From Selenomonadaceae bacterium UBA3796 (GTDB lineage Bacteria; Bacillota; Negativicutes; Selenomonadales; Selenomonadaceae): a stretch of DNA of 10,558 bases. Of this stretch, positions 1 through 6,754 are shown one piece after another. The notes under the pieces are model-generated. The model was not told where the DNA came from and did not search any database. It saw nothing but the letters and a program-made list of their open reading frames with translations. Position 1 is the stretch's first letter, and the number at the start of each line of letters is the position of its first letter. The translations under genes were made by a program, and so were the position numbers. The DNA lies in the NCBI GenBank assembly GCA_002369175.1, contig DFES01000134.1:1-10558 (forward strand), read 5' to 3'.

Positions 1-377
1 TGCCTCCGGGAACGGGGGATGTGCCTTTGACGGTGTTCCAGTCCCTTCCTGTGGATGGCATTGTGGTGGTCACTTCCCCCCAGGAAATGGTGGGAATGAT
101 CGTGGAAAAGGCCGTGAAGATGGCAGGCATGATGGAGATTCCCATTCTTGCGCTGGTGGAGAACATGAGCTATTTCAAATGTCAGAATTGCGGTATGGAG
201 CATGATATCTTCGGCAAAAGCCATGTGGAGGAAATTGCGGCGAAATACGGCATCAAGACAACCTGCCGTCTCCCGCTGGATCCTGCCGTTGCCAGTGCAG
301 CAGACGAGGGAGAGATTGAATTCTTGAAGGAAGATGCGCTCCAGCCGATCATGGATATCCTCAAGAAATTTGAGTAA
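1..377 (+). CDS. mrp: Mrp/NBP35-family Fe-S cluster carrier ATPase, C-terminal part (5' end off window)
   Basis: The reading frame is open from the window edge (first full codon at base 3), so the gene is cut by the window, not truncated biologically. About 125 residues are visible. The first ones read PPGTGD, followed by a VTSPQE segment; these are the Walker-B-like and following conserved stretches of the Mrp/ApbC/NBP35 branch of the MinD-type P-loop ATPases. The Walker A part lies outside the window. Further on is the family's CxxC pair (CQNC, bases 180-191) within FKCQNCGMEHDIFG, which in this family binds a transferable Fe-S cluster at the dimer interface. The protein is expected to be cytoplasmic and to hand [4Fe-4S] clusters to apo-enzymes. 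The neighbouring IlvD is an Fe-S enzyme, but a terminator separates the two, so a shared job is only suggestive. A GTG at 21 lies inside the conserved domain and is not the start. Confidence 0.93.
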   Translation, partial: PPGTGDVPLTVFQSLPVDGIVVVTSPQEMVGMIVEKAVKMAGMMEIPILALVENMSYFKCQNCGMEHDIFGKSHVEEIAAKYGIKTTCRLPLDPAVASAADEGEIEFLKEDALQPIMDILKKFE

Positions 378-389
378 GGAACTGTTCCT
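377..389. repeat. 13-base near-palindrome at the mrp stop codon
   Basis: AGGAAC and GTTCCT flank a single central T, starting on the last base of the mrp stop codon. It resembles a small operator half-site pair, but the 1-base centre does not fit the Gram-positive LexA pattern (GAAC-4-GTTC). It could equally be chance or a foot of the adjacent terminator structure. No function is assigned. Confidence 0.25.
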
Positions 390-390
390 A

Positions 391-440
391 AAGTGCTGAA
401 CAAACAATATGTGAAAATTCTTGTTTGTTCAGCATTTTTG
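391..440 (+). terminator. Rho-independent terminator after mrp
   Basis: The arms at 394-407 and 421-434 are perfectly complementary over 14 bases (TGCTGAACAAACAA and its reverse complement). They extend outward by a G-U and A-U pairs, enclose a 13-base loop, and are followed directly by a T run (435-439). It sits 14 bases downstream of the mrp stop and should separate mrp from ilvD. The stem is AT-rich but long. Confidence 0.85.
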
Positions 441-558
441 TGATAAACTGGAATCGTTGACCATAAATTTGCTTTATTCGGGGATGTGGATAAATCCAGA
501 GCCGTTACGGGAGGCGGACAGAGTTTGTCAACAGCCCCTATCCAAGGGAGAGCTGGCT

Positions 559-2211
559 ATGAGAAGTGATATTGTCAAAAAGGGCGCAACACGCTGTGCC
601 CATCGTTCTTTGTTCCATGCCAACGGGTTTGGACCGGAGGATTTGTCGAAGCCGCTGGTGGGTGTCTGCAACTCCTTCAATGAGATCATTCCGGGGCATA
701 TGCATCTTCGTTCCATCACAGAGGCGGCAAAGCTCGGTGTAGCCGCTGCAGGGGGCACTCCGGTGGAGTTTCCTGCCATCGGGGTTTGTGACGGCATTGC
801 CATGGGGCACACCGGCATGAAATTTTCCCTGGCAAGCCGCGAGCTCATTGCGGATTCCATTGAGTCGGTGGCCATGGCCTCGGGGTTTGACGCACTTGTG
901 CTCATCCCGAACTGCGACAAGGTTGTGCCCGGCATGCTCATGGCGGCGGCACGTCTCAATATCCCCAGTGTTGTGGTCAGTGGCGGTCCCATGCTGGCGG
1001 GCAGGTTCCACGGAAAGGATGTCAGTGTGAGCCAGTCCTTTGAGGCGGCCGGGAAATTTGCTGCGGGCACGATGGATGCGGAGGAGATGGCAGATCTGGA
1101 GGCGCATGCATGTCCCGGCTGCGGCTCCTGTGCAGGATTGTTTACGGCAAATACCATGAATTCCCTGACGGAGGCGCTGGGCATGGGGCTGCCGGGGAAT
1201 GGGACGATTCCGGCAGCATACAATGGTGCGCGTCTGCTTCTTGCAAAGCGCGCCGGTGCCGTAGTCATGGAACTTCTGAAAAAGGATATCAAGCCCCGGG
1301 ATATTATGACGCGTGAGGCATTTGAGAACGCCATCACCGTGGATATGGGCATCGGCGGCTCATCCAATACCGTCCTTCACCTGACGGCCATTGCCCATGA
1401 GGCCGGTATAGAGATTCCTGCGCCTCTCTTTGATGAAATCAGCCGCAGGACTCCCTATATCACGAAACTCAGCCCGGCCGGCACCCATCATATGCAGGAT
1501 CTGGACGAGGCAGGGGGCATTTCTGCGGTTATGCACGAGCTGGCCAGGAAAGATCTTCTGCATCTTGATGTCATGACAGTGACCGGGTCTTTGCGCGACC
1601 GCATCAAGGATGCGAAAATCCAGCGGCCGGATGTCATTCATACGGTGGAGGCGCCATATCGCAAGACAGGCGGCATTGCCATCCTCAAGGGGAATATCTG
1701 TCCCGATTATGCCGTGGTCAAGGCTTCCGCGGTCAAGGAGGATATGCTGGTTTACAAGGGAACGGCGCGTTGCTTTGATTCCGAAGAGGATGGTGTTAAG
1801 GCTATCATGGATGGCAAGATTCATGACGGCGATGTGGTGGTCATCCGCTACGAGGGACCGAAGGGCGGTCCCGGCATGCAGGAAATGCTCAATCCCACGG
1901 CAGTCATCACGGGAATGGGGCTCAAGGTGGCGTTGATTACGGATGGGCGTTTCAGCGGAGCCAGTCAGGGGGCATGTATCGGCCATATCTCTCCTGAGGC
2001 CATGGAAGGCGGTGTGATTGCCCTCATTGAGGATGGAGATATCATTTCCATTGACATTCCGAACCGCAAGCTGGAACTTGAGGTCAGCGACGAGGAACTG
2101 GAGAAGCGCAGGAAGAATTGGGTCTGCCCTGAACCGAAAATCAAGACGGGGTATCTTTCCCGTTATGCGAAGCTTACGACGTCTGCCAGCACAGGGGCAG
2201 TTGTGAAGTAG
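559..2211 (+). CDS. ilvD: Dihydroxy-acid dehydratase (IlvD)
   Basis: IlvD dehydrates 2,3-dihydroxy-isovalerate and 2,3-dihydroxy-3-methylvalerate to the 2-keto acids of valine, leucine and isoleucine synthesis; it is a cytoplasmic Fe-S enzyme. The product is 550 residues, normal for the family. Visible signatures are PNCDKVVPGM (C119), CPGCGSCAG (C185-C191) with TANTMNSLTEA after it, and near the C-terminus GRFSGASQGACIGHISPEA. The position that carries the first cluster cysteine in plant-type [2Fe-2S] enzymes is G46 (in IPGHMHL), as in the E. coli enzyme, so an oxygen-labile [4Fe-4S] type is inferred; C37 is a nearby alternative ligand. The frame is open further upstream, to 421, but that part overlaps the terminator. 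ATG 559 has AAGGGAG (544-550) 8 bases before it and begins the conserved N-terminus (MRSDIVKKGATR). It stands alone, without ilvBNC beside it. I see no clear promoter; TTGACC at 457 lacks a good -10. No terminator is visible after it. Confidence 0.97.
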   Translation: MRSDIVKKGATRCAHRSLFHANGFGPEDLSKPLVGVCNSFNEIIPGHMHLRSITEAAKLGVAAAGGTPVEFPAIGVCDGIAMGHTGMKFSLASRELIADSIESVAMASGFDALVLIPNCDKVVPGMLMAAARLNIPSVVVSGGPMLAGRFHGKDVSVSQSFEAAGKFAAGTMDAEEMADLEAHACPGCGSCAGLFTANTMNSLTEALGMGLPGNGTIPAAYNGARLLLAKRAGAVVMELLKKDIKPRDIMTREAFENAITVDMGIGGSSNTVLHLTAIAHEAGIEIPAPLFDEISRRTPYITKLSPAGTHHMQDLDEAGGISAVMHELARKDLLHLDVMTVTGSLRDRIKDAKIQRPDVIHTVEAPYRKTGGIAILKGNICPDYAVVKASAVKEDMLVYKGTARCFDSEEDGVKAIMDGKIHDGDVVVIRYEGPKGGPGMQEMLNPTAVITGMGLKVALITDGRFSGASQGACIGHISPEAMEGGVIALIEDGDIISIDIPNRKLELEVSDEELEKRRKNWVCPEPKIKTGYLSRYAKLTTSASTGAVVK

Positions 2212-2227
2212 GGCGTGGTTCCGGGAC

Positions 2228-2256
2228 TTGAAAGACGAGAGGAAACCTGTTATAAT
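2228..2256 (+). promoter_or_regulatory. Near-consensus sigma-70/sigma-A promoter
   Basis: TTGAAA (2228-2233), a 17-base spacer and a perfect TATAAT (2251-2256), with a TG one base before the -10 (extended -10). Transcription should start near 2263, giving a leader of about 80 bases to the small gene at 2343. It is one of the two best promoters in the window. Confidence 0.85.
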
Positions 2257-2276
2257 GCAGTGGTGAGAGTACTTTT

Positions 2277-2302
2277 CCGGACGTGCTGCTCGGCACGCCC
2301 GG
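2277..2302 (+). promoter_or_regulatory. GC-rich hairpin in the 5' leader of the acidic small-protein gene
   Basis: CCGG-A-CGTGC (2277-2286) pairs with GCACG-C-CCGG (2293-2302) across a 6-base loop and one A/C mismatch. It lies about 15 bases into the predicted transcript. Its 3' arm shares the first two bases of an upstream GGAGGTGT copy (2301-2308); the same octamer recurs at 2332-2339 as the actual ribosome site. I do not recognise a known riboswitch. It may stabilise the mRNA or tune ribosome loading. Confidence 0.5.
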
Positions 2303-2342
2303 AGGTGTCTCGCCTGGATTTTCCAAAGGGGGGAGGTGTTTC

Positions 2343-2555
2343 ATGATGAAGACGAAAATGAGCGCACTGCTTGCGGCTGCGATGCTCGTATTCGGGGCTC
2401 AGGCCGTCGTGGCAGCAGCTCCGGCTGCAATTCCCGTGGATGGGCCGCAGTTTGTTGCAATGGATGAAGAGGAGGTCGTCCTTGAGGTGGATGAGCCTGT
2501 AGAGTCCGGCGACATCCTGGTCGATGAGGATGGCGATGTCTGGGAAGTGCAGTAA
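2343..2555 (+). CDS. Small secreted, highly acidic protein of unknown function
   Basis: A 70-residue product that I do not recognise as a named family. It begins MMKTKM, followed by a hydrophobic Ala-rich stretch (about residues 7-29) that reads as a Sec signal peptide; likely cleavage points are after AQA (residue 21) or in VVAAA|P. The remaining ~45 residues contain 14-15 Asp/Glu and no Lys or Arg at all, ending in DEDGDVWEVQ. The mature part is therefore a strongly acidic peptide at the cell surface or in the periplasm, which could bind cations; that is inference. ATG 2343 has GGGAGG (2331-2336) at a 6-base spacing; ATG 2346 directly after it would work too. It has its own strong promoter and its own terminator, so it looks like a real, well-expressed single-gene unit. 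Confidence 0.8.
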   Translation: MMKTKMSALLAAAMLVFGAQAVVAAAPAAIPVDGPQFVAMDEEEVVLEVDEPVESGDILVDEDGDVWEVQ

Positions 2556-2574
2556 ATCTTTTGGGTAGATTGTG

Positions 2575-2610
2575 AAAAGCATCCGTTCGTTCGTCGGGCG
2601 GGTGCTTTTT
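2575..2610 (+). terminator. Rho-independent terminator between the acidic small-protein gene and lemA
   Basis: AAAAGCATCCG (2575-2585) pairs with CGGGTGCTTTT (2599-2609) over 11 positions with one U-G pair and a 13-base loop, then runs into a T tract ending at 2610. It lies 20 bases after the stop at 2555 and 29 bases before the lemA ATG, leaving almost no room for a lemA promoter behind it. Confidence 0.8.
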
Positions 2611-2639
2611 GAGGTATAAAAAAGGAATTGGTGGCTACT

Positions 2640-3194
2640 ATGAAGAAGATACATTTTGTCGTAGTTTTCCTGGCAGCGATGATCGCTCTGAGCGGAATCG
2701 TTATGTACAATTCCATGAAAAGCGCGAAGATTGCCATCGATGCACAGTACGGGCAGATAGAGAATCAGATCCAGCGCCGTGCGGATCTCATACCGAATCT
2801 GGTGGCGACAGTCAAGGGATATATGCAGTATGAGGAAAAGGTATTGAAGGAAGTCACGGCCGCCAGGGCGCAGCTTGCAGGAGCGAAGTCTGCCGAGGAA
2901 ATTGCAGCGGCGGATACGGCTCTTACGGGGGCGCTTGGGCATTTGTTTGCCGTGGCGGAGCATTATCCGGAGCTGAAGTCGGATGCCCATTTTACGGAAC
3001 TCATGCGGGAAATTGCCGGATCGGAGAACCGCATTGCCGTGGCGCGGCGGGATTATAATGAAGCCATCCGGGATTACAACGTTACCGTCAGCACGTTTCC
3101 GGGCAATATCGTTGCAGGAATGCTGGGCTATTCGCCCGTTGCACCCTTTGTTGCTGAAGCGTCAGCGCACGGTGTGCCGCAGGTGTCCTTTTGA
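2640..3194 (+). CDS. lemA: LemA family membrane protein
   Basis: LemA proteins are membrane-anchored, mostly helical proteins of poorly known function; LemA is best known as the source of a Listeria peptide presented by H2-M3. The product from ATG 2640 is 184 residues, the usual length. It has one N-terminal membrane segment (about residues 5-23), then the family core: QRRADLIPNLVATVKGY (45-61), GALGHLFAVAEHYPELKS (97-114), ENRIAVARRDYNEAIRDYN (129-147) and FPGNIVAG, with the typical C-terminal end (PQVSF). The start is uncertain: AAAGGA at 2621-2626 is 13 bases from ATG 2640 and 4 from GTG 2631 (TTG 2628 is also in frame); a weak GGTGG lies at 2630-2634. It overlaps the TPM-domain gene by 4 bases; lemA/TPM-domain pairs are common in bacteria, suggesting a joint envelope role. 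No own promoter is visible, only a terminator just upstream. Confidence 0.94.
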   Translation: MKKIHFVVVFLAAMIALSGIVMYNSMKSAKIAIDAQYGQIENQIQRRADLIPNLVATVKGYMQYEEKVLKEVTAARAQLAGAKSAEEIAAADTALTGALGHLFAVAEHYPELKSDAHFTELMREIAGSENRIAVARRDYNEAIRDYNVTVSTFPGNIVAGMLGYSPVAPFVAEASAHGVPQVSF

Positions 3195-4054
3195 GGCGGG
3201 GGCATGCGCTTCTCTGCTCCTGGATGCTCCTCCTGATGCTCGCATTTCTGCAGGGACTGGCATTTGCGGCGCGTATTCCGGATCCGCCGACGAGGGATAT
3301 TTATCTTGCTGATTTTGAGCAGATGGTGGGAGCAGAGGACAGAAAGGAACTTCTTGCAATCGGCGAGGAGCTGGATCGGCGTTTCGGCGCACAGCTTGTG
3401 GTTGTGACAATTGCCTCGCTCAACGGAAGCGATATCGAGACTTACGCAAATCAGTTGTTCCGCTCCTGGGGGATTGGAAACGCAGAAAAAAACAATGGTG
3501 TCCTGCTGCTCATTGCCAAAGAAGACAGGAAATTCCGCATAGAGGTGGGTTACGGGCTTGAGGGAGCCATTACCGATGGATACGCAGGGGAGGTTCTGGA
3601 TAAGATGACGCCCGCCTTCCGGGATGGAGCGTATTCGGAGGGTATTCTCGCCGCTTATCGGAGTCTTGCGAAAAAGACCTATGAGGCGTACGGGGAAACT
3701 CCGCCGGAAGGATCCAAGCTTGCCGGAACGGAAGAGGAAGAATTTGAGTGGTGGGAGGATTTGCTTTACGGCGGCATCTTCCTTGTGCTGATTTTGGTGG
3801 TTGCCTTTCTCTTTTACGGCGTCTTGGGGCCACTCACCAGCATCATCGTCTTGTTTGCGCTGGATCTTGTCCTGTATGTGCTGAGCGTCTTGCTCTATGT
3901 CGTTTCTTTTGGACACTGGGGCAGCTTGAAGTGGTCATCCTCTTCCGGAAAAGGGAGCAGCAGGGGCAGCGGGCGATGGTGGAGCGGCGGCGGACGCTCC
4001 GGCGGATTTGGCGGAGGCAGTTCCGGCGGAGGCGGTTCGTCGGGAGGCTGGTAA
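3191..4054 (+). CDS. TPM-domain (YgcG-type) membrane protein with Gly/Ser-rich tail
   Basis: 287 residues. Order of parts: signal peptide (1 to about 27; n-region MRRGHA, hydrophobic core, cleavage near AFAA), TPM_phosphatase domain (about 29-168), two closely spaced membrane segments (about 192-214 and 216-240) and a low-complexity Gly/Ser tail (about 250-287) ending in SGGW. Domain marks are RIPDPP, the QLVVVTIASLNG strand, WGIGNAEKNNGVLLLIA and RIEVGYGLEGAITDGYAG. TPM domains are extracytoplasmic; in plant photosystem II maintenance an acid phosphatase activity was described, but the bacterial role is unclear. TTG 3191 is chosen because it overlaps the lemA stop (TTGA), has AGGTG five bases before it and supplies the RR n-region; ATG 3224 would remove most of the signal peptide. 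Translation is probably coupled to lemA. The Gly/Ser tail is typical of the family. Confidence 0.92.
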   Translation: MRRGHALLCSWMLLLMLAFLQGLAFAARIPDPPTRDIYLADFEQMVGAEDRKELLAIGEELDRRFGAQLVVVTIASLNGSDIETYANQLFRSWGIGNAEKNNGVLLLIAKEDRKFRIEVGYGLEGAITDGYAGEVLDKMTPAFRDGAYSEGILAAYRSLAKKTYEAYGETPPEGSKLAGTEEEEFEWWEDLLYGGIFLVLILVVAFLFYGVLGPLTSIIVLFALDLVLYVLSVLLYVVSFGHWGSLKWSSSSGKGSSRGSGRWWSGGGRSGGFGGGSSGGGGSSGGW

Positions 4055-4080
4055 TTTGATAAAGTTTAGGGAGGGTTTGT

Positions 4081-4782
4081 ATGAACGGAGTATTCTATGG
4101 AATCGGCGTGGGACCGGGGGATCCTGAACTCTTGACGATGAAGGCGATCCATGCCATTCGCAAGGTGGATGTGCTGATTGCGCCGAAGACAGAGAAAAAG
4201 GAAGGCAGCGTTGCCCTGGAGATTGCCAAGCCCTATCTCAAGACCGAGGTGGAAATCGTTTACCAGGTATTTCCCATGGTGAAGGATTTTGCAGATTCCA
4301 CGGAGGCCTGGGAGGCGAACAAGGAGGAAATCCTCAAGATCTTGAGGACGGGAAAAAATGTCGCGTTCCTGACCTTGGGCGATCCGATGTTCTACAGTAC
4401 CTATATCTACGTCTATCGCCTTCTGGAACACGAGGATATCATCATTGAGACGATACCCGGGGTTCCGGCCTTTGCCGCCATTGGAAGCAGACTGGGCTAT
4501 CCCATCGTGGAGGGGAATGAGATTCTTTCCATCATTCCCGCCACAGCGGATCCGGAAGCCATAAAAAGGGCTATGGCGGTATCGGATAATGTGGTGCTCA
4601 TGAAGGTTTACAAGAACTTCCCGGAAATCGCTGACTTCCTGGAGGAACACGGCATGGCAAAACAGGCCGTCATGGTGAGCCGTTGCGGCCTTCCGGAGGA
4701 ACGTCGCATTGATGATATTGAGAAGCACAAGCATGAGCCTGTGAATTACCTGTCCACCATACTCACGCGAAGGCATGGCTGA
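4081..4782 (+). CDS. cbiL: Precorrin-2/cobalt-factor-II C20-methyltransferase
   Basis: This enzyme transfers a methyl group from S-adenosylmethionine to C20 of the corrin precursor in cobalamin synthesis. The 233 residues fit the family length. Visible SAM-dependent tetrapyrrole methylase motifs are GIGVGPGDPELLT (7-19), TLGDPMFYSTY (98-108), ETIPGVPAFAA (123-133) and a C-terminal YLSTIL (223-228), like the YFSTIL of CobI/CbiL. By context (anaerobe-like gene set) the cobalt-early substrate is more likely, hence cbiL; cobI is the aerobic equivalent. GGGAGG at 4069-4074 lies 6 bases before ATG. It starts 26 bases after the TPM-domain gene, with no promoter or terminator seen in the gap, and is followed after 29 bases by the importer genes. 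No other cob/cbi genes are in the window, nor is a cobalamin riboswitch visible before it. Confidence 0.93.
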   Translation: MNGVFYGIGVGPGDPELLTMKAIHAIRKVDVLIAPKTEKKEGSVALEIAKPYLKTEVEIVYQVFPMVKDFADSTEAWEANKEEILKILRTGKNVAFLTLGDPMFYSTYIYVYRLLEHEDIIIETIPGVPAFAAIGSRLGYPIVEGNEILSIIPATADPEAIKRAMAVSDNVVLMKVYKNFPEIADFLEEHGMAKQAVMVSRCGLPEERRIDDIEKHKHEPVNYLSTILTRRHG

Positions 4783-4811
4783 CAAGAACCTATTGGGGAT
4801 GAGGTGTTTTT

Positions 4812-5768
4812 ATGAGGAAGGTATGGGGAAGCCTTGTGATATGCCTGATGATGGCGGTTTTCCTCTCCGCTTGCGGAACCCAGGGGGAAAAGGCGTCTTC
4901 CGGCGGTTCCGAGGAACATTTTGCCGTGCTGGAAGATGATGCCGGACGGAAGGTGACCCTTTCCCGGAAACCGGAGCGCATTGTCGTGACATCGGCTTCC
5001 TTTCTGGAGCCGCTGCACGAAGTCGGCGGTACGGTGGTAGGGCGGCCGGATTCCCGTACGAAAATGCCGGACTATGCCAAGGATCTTGCAAGCGTCGGGC
5101 ATGTCTACCAGATCGATGTGGAGAAGGTTCTTGCATGTACGCCGGATCTTATCATTGTCAACAAGGGAATGAACGAGAAACTGGTGCAGATGATGGAGGG
5201 CAACGGCATCCCGGCCATTGTTGTCGGCGTGAAAAGCTATGAGGATGTGAAGCGTGAACTCCGTCTGTTTGCCCGGATTACGGGGGATCAGGAAAAGGCG
5301 GATACGGTCGTTGCCGATATGGACAAAAAAATCAATGAGGTTCGGAGCAGGCTTCCCGAGGAAAAGCATCGGGTGGCGATTCTGCACAGCACGAATCAGG
5401 GACTCAGCGTTCAGCTGGAAGGGAGCATTGCGGGTTCTGTCGCTGCGATGCTCGGATGGGACAATGTTGCCTCCGGTATGACGCCTTTGGAAAAGAATCC
5501 CGATGCGGCTCCCTATAGCCTGGAAACCCTCGTGGAACAAAACCCGGATATCATTTTTGTGACGAGCATGGGGAAGATGGAAGAAATCAAGAAGGGCATG
5601 CAGCAGGCCATAGAGGAAAATCCTGCTTGGCAGACCATTCCGGCCATACGCGGAAACCGTCTTTTTTATTTGCCGCAGGATCTGTTCCTCTTGAGTCCCG
5701 GCATCCACTACCCGGAGGCGGTGGAAATGATGGCTGCGCTTATTTATCCTGAGGTGTTCAGGAAATGA
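4812..5768 (+). CDS. btuF: Substrate-binding lipoprotein of a B12/iron-chelate ABC importer (BtuF/FepB type)
   Basis: 318 residues. The N-terminus is a lipoprotein signal with lipobox LSAC (C21 is the lipidation site), followed by a Ser/Gly linker and a periplasmic-binding-protein fold of the TroA/BtuF class: DDAGRKVTLSRKPERIVVTS (42-61), then PDLIIVNKGMNEKL and, in the second lobe, PDIIFVTS and NRLFYLPQDLFL. It should capture a metal chelate and deliver it to the permease encoded next. Sequence motifs alone do not separate corrinoid from siderophore or haem binding; the adjacent cbiL favours a corrinoid, the downstream feo genes would favour iron. The symbol is therefore provisional. ATG 4812 has GAGG (4801-4804) at a 7-base spacing. 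It overlaps the permease gene by 4 bases (ATGA). Confidence 0.88.
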   Translation: MRKVWGSLVICLMMAVFLSACGTQGEKASSGGSEEHFAVLEDDAGRKVTLSRKPERIVVTSASFLEPLHEVGGTVVGRPDSRTKMPDYAKDLASVGHVYQIDVEKVLACTPDLIIVNKGMNEKLVQMMEGNGIPAIVVGVKSYEDVKRELRLFARITGDQEKADTVVADMDKKINEVRSRLPEEKHRVAILHSTNQGLSVQLEGSIAGSVAAMLGWDNVASGMTPLEKNPDAAPYSLETLVEQNPDIIFVTSMGKMEEIKKGMQQAIEENPAWQTIPAIRGNRLFYLPQDLFLLSPGIHYPEAVEMMAALIYPEVFRK

Positions 5769-6751
5769 GCCGGCGGGAAACTCAGCGGCGGATGCTCCTT
5801 TTGGGAGCATTTGCCCTTTTGTCGTGCGCAGGATTCGTGCTGAGCATAGCAAAAGGCTCCGTGGAGATCCCTCTGGAGGAGATCTGGCAGGCGTTGCTGG
5901 GAGCTGGCGGGGGGATGCATGAGCAGATTCTCATGAATATCCGGCTGCCCCGGACGATTGTGGCTGCATTGGTGGGCATCAACCTCTCCCTGTCGGGGGC
6001 GATCCTCCAGGCAATCATGAAGAATCCTCTGGCGGATCCCCACATCATTGGCATTTCCTCCGGCGCCGGCCTTGCGGGCATTTTTGTCATGCTGGTCCTG
6101 CCGGAGCAGGGCTGGCTCATCACGCCTGTTGCATTTTTCGGCGCCATGGCGGCAGCGCTCTGCATCTATATTCTGGCATGGAAGAACGGGATCCGCCCCA
6201 TACGGATCATTTTGGCAGGGGTGGCGGTATCGGCTTTTCTGGGGGCAGGGATATCCGCCTTGATGATTTTTTACAGCGACCGGGTGCACAGCGCACTCAT
6301 GTGGATGGTGGGCGGACTTTCTGCGCGGAGCTGGCCGCATGCGGAAATCATTTATCCCTATACGGTTGCGGGATTTTTGCTGGCGGTTTTCGGCGCAAGG
6401 CACCTGAATATTCTGCAGCTTGGGGATGAGATGGCCAAGGGGCTGGGGCTCCGCGTGGAACTCACACGGCTTTCTATGACAGCGGTGGCAGCACTGCTGG
6501 CTGCGAGTGCGGTGTCCGTATCGGGGCTGCTGGGATTTGTGGGACTGATGGTTCCTCATGCGGCACGGCTCATGATGGGGTCGGACTACCGTTTCCTGCT
6601 GCCCGGAGCGGCTCTCCTCGGCATGGCGGTGGTGATGTTCAGTGATACGTTTGCCCGTACGGCTTTTGCACCTGTGGAGCTTCCCGTGGGCATCATCATG
6701 GCTGTGCTGGGGGCGCCCTTTTTCCTGTTTCTGCTGAGGAGGGAGCTGTAG
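5765..6751 (+). CDS. btuC: FecCD-family ABC importer permease (BtuC type)
   Basis: 328 residues, the usual size of BtuC/FecCD permeases, with about ten membrane segments. Family marks in order: NIRLPRTIVAALVG (58-71), LSGAILQAIMKNPLADP (76-92) with GISSGAGLAG after it, a cytoplasmic LGDEMAKGLG (219-228) that matches the loop contacting the ATPase, GFVGLMVPHAARL (257-269) and ELPVGIIMAVLGAPFF (305-320). It forms the homodimeric channel. It begins in the ATGA overlap with the binding-protein stop, so translation is very likely coupled, and is followed 3 bases after its stop by the ATPase gene. Substrate uncertainty is the same as for the binding protein. Confidence 0.93.
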   Translation: MSRRETQRRMLLLGAFALLSCAGFVLSIAKGSVEIPLEEIWQALLGAGGGMHEQILMNIRLPRTIVAALVGINLSLSGAILQAIMKNPLADPHIIGISSGAGLAGIFVMLVLPEQGWLITPVAFFGAMAAALCIYILAWKNGIRPIRIILAGVAVSAFLGAGISALMIFYSDRVHSALMWMVGGLSARSWPHAEIIYPYTVAGFLLAVFGARHLNILQLGDEMAKGLGLRVELTRLSMTAVAALLAASAVSVSGLLGFVGLMVPHAARLMMGSDYRFLLPGAALLGMAVVMFSDTFARTAFAPVELPVGIIMAVLGAPFFLFLLRREL

Positions 6752-6754
6752 GCG

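Noticed and set aside
457..494. Promoter for ilvD from TTGACC at 457
   Set aside because: There is no -10 at 16-18 bases; the nearest GATAAA (489-494) is 26 bases away. Left uncalled.
421..558. N-terminal extension of IlvD to the start of the open frame
   Set aside because: It would begin within the mrp terminator hairpin. The conserved N-terminus and the ribosome site support ATG 559.
528..1367. Long - strand open frame (279 codons) opposite ilvD
   Set aside because: It lies fully antisense to a conserved gene and has no ribosome site, and its composition is that of an antisense shadow in moderately GC-rich coding DNA.
3960..4054. Gly/Ser repeat region at the end of the TPM protein as a DNA repeat element
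   Set aside because: It is the low-complexity coding tail typical of this protein family, not a mobile or intergenic repeat.
4055..4080. Cobalamin riboswitch before cbiL
   Set aside because: The gap is only 26 bases and the preceding bases are coding; there is no room for the aptamer and I see no B12-box-like sequence.
4746..5852. Long - strand open frame (368 codons) opposite the binding-protein gene
   Set aside because: Antisense to a clear lipoprotein gene; rich in His/Arg/Gln, with no domain I recognise.
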